Shown here piece by piece: positions 63,215-64,000 of a stretch of 64,000 nt of DNA (position 1 is its first letter; every line of letters starts with the position of its first letter). The notes beneath the pieces were generated by a model. The model was not told where the DNA came from and did no database searches. It worked only from the letters and a program-made list of their open reading frames with translations. Position numbers and translations under genes: made by a program. This DNA is from Lingula anatina (Eukaryota; Brachiopoda; Lingulata; Lingulida; Lingulidae): the NCBI RefSeq assembly GCF_001039355.2, contig NW_019775525.1:373502-437501 (forward strand), in the 5' to 3' direction.

Positions 63215-63871
63215 AAAGAAAATTGCAACCCACGAGAAATATTTCATAAGACTGGTCATATGAAATCATAAATTTACATGTTTACATTTAAAACTATTCG
63301 TTTCGGTCCAAGGGTACATATTTAATTATTGGAAATTTAAAAGATAAGTAATTAATATTTAACAAGGGATTAAAAGCAACCTTACCTAACGTTTAGTTTT
63401 GAATTAGACACAGTGTACATTTTATGTAGACTTTAAAATTGATTAGATTAATCTTTTAAAATTTGGTTCATTTGGTCACTTCTCCATAATTTTAAAACAG
63501 TCTTAAGATCACTACATTTTCAAAAATTGAAGGAATGGAAAATTTGAAAACTTAATCATAATGTGAACAATTATTCCTAATTCCCTGCTTTGGATAGTCT
63601 AATGGTTTACATTGATCAGAGCTCGAGACCAAAGTTCAACGAAAAATAATCTCCCACAATTGAGTGTGTTATATCTTGGATGAAAATTAATACAACGTAT
63701 TGGATAATCGTTGACGTTGCTTTTTTTCGAAGAATTTCAGTACGTATTTGAAGTTTGGACTATTGATAAATCAGCTTAATGATCTATCAATGTTGACAAG
63801 TCTCTTTCCAATTATTGTAAATTTGTACAGACAAAGCTATGTTAGAGTTCGGGTTTAAGTCTCGTTTAAGT

Positions 63872-64000
63872 CTAGCTGAACAAGTTCAACCATCCTATGT
63901 CTTCAGGATCTAGAAGCGAGAACACCTGTGCAATTTTTCTGGCTAGTTCTCTGATCTTATTGGCCTGTTCAGACCCGGTCTTGCGATGCTCCTTGACGGA
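63872..64000 (-). CDS. Second ApoL-like gene, 3' end (partial, cut by window edge)
   Basis: Open to the window edge, stop TAG at 63872. Reads VKEHRKTGSEQANKIRELA, then DPEDIGWLNLFS, matching the first gene's tail with substitutions. It differs most in the segment just before DPED (RKIAQVFSLL against REIHGLAQRGKEILN, so it is also shorter there). The reading frame is intact, suggesting a functional tandem paralogue. Confidence 0.85.
   Translation of the reverse strand, partial: SVKEHRKTGSEQANKIRELARKIAQVFSLLDPEDIGWLNLFS

Larger units (their letters stand above)
60703..63871. other. Region between tandem ApoL-like genes
   Basis: Holds the presumed 5' UTR and promoter of the first gene, a 21-bp tandem repeat, a family A foldback element and, from about 62580, 3' flank shared with the first gene's 3' flank. 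A CCAAT-type box (CCAATC, near 61643, plus orientation) lies upstream of the candidate donor at 61556; assignment is tentative. Confidence 0.5.

Overview
This is a eukaryotic, animal-type window. It is AT-rich, its genes are split by GT/AG introns, and it carries short non-autonomous transposons, microsatellites and assembly N-runs. No bacterial-style operon, rRNA, tRNA or CRISPR was seen. Gene content (IMMP1L, one ABTB2/BTBD11-type gene, tandem apolipoprotein-L-like genes) and heavy haplotype-style duplication next to gaps suggest a highly heterozygous invertebrate genome, perhaps a marine deuterostome or mollusc. The species cannot be fixed from sequence alone.

Layout. (1) 1-4.1 kb, plus strand: the last three coding exons of IMMP1L, a mitochondrial inner-membrane signal peptidase subunit. 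A block of about 1.86 kb holding these exons is present twice, apparently identical, on either side of a 246-N gap. This is most simply an assembly duplication. (2) 4.1-7.9 kb: convergent intergenic and 3' UTR space with two foldback/TIR elements. (3) 7.9-32.7 kb, minus strand: a complete ABTB2/BTBD11-like gene. I assembled 18 coding exons by following splice sites and codon phase. They sum to 3120 nt, or 1039 residues, in one unbroken frame. The domain order is Ser-rich leader, histone-fold region, ankyrin repeats, BTB/POZ. One intron uses a GC donor. (4) 32.7-40.1 kb: upstream and 5' UTR region with a cluster of possible donors, a foldback element, diverged repeats and a (TG)n run. (5) 40.1-48.8 kb: one non-coding block present as four overlapping partial copies, joined by single Ns or a 393-N gap. 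The copies differ by SNPs, indels and a 10-bp micro-inversion, so at least two haplotypes appear interleaved. (6) 48.8-56.8 kb: mostly non-coding, with a Harbinger-like element of about 0.9 kb, TF-site-rich candidate regulatory DNA, one well-formed orphan exon on the minus strand, and a CG-richer insertion. (7) 56.8-64 kb, minus strand: a two-exon apolipoprotein-L-like gene (320 residues) and the 3' end of a second tandem copy at the right edge. Flanking sequence is duplicated along with the genes.

The three gene families have no obvious shared pathway. In human, IMMP1L and ABTB2 both lie in 11p13 (from memory), so their adjacency here may be a remnant of old linkage. The least explained elements are the orphan exon at 52.4 kb, the 41-residue tandem repeat fused to the ApoL-like domain, the CG-rich insertion near 55-56.7 kb, and the micro-inversion between haplotypes.
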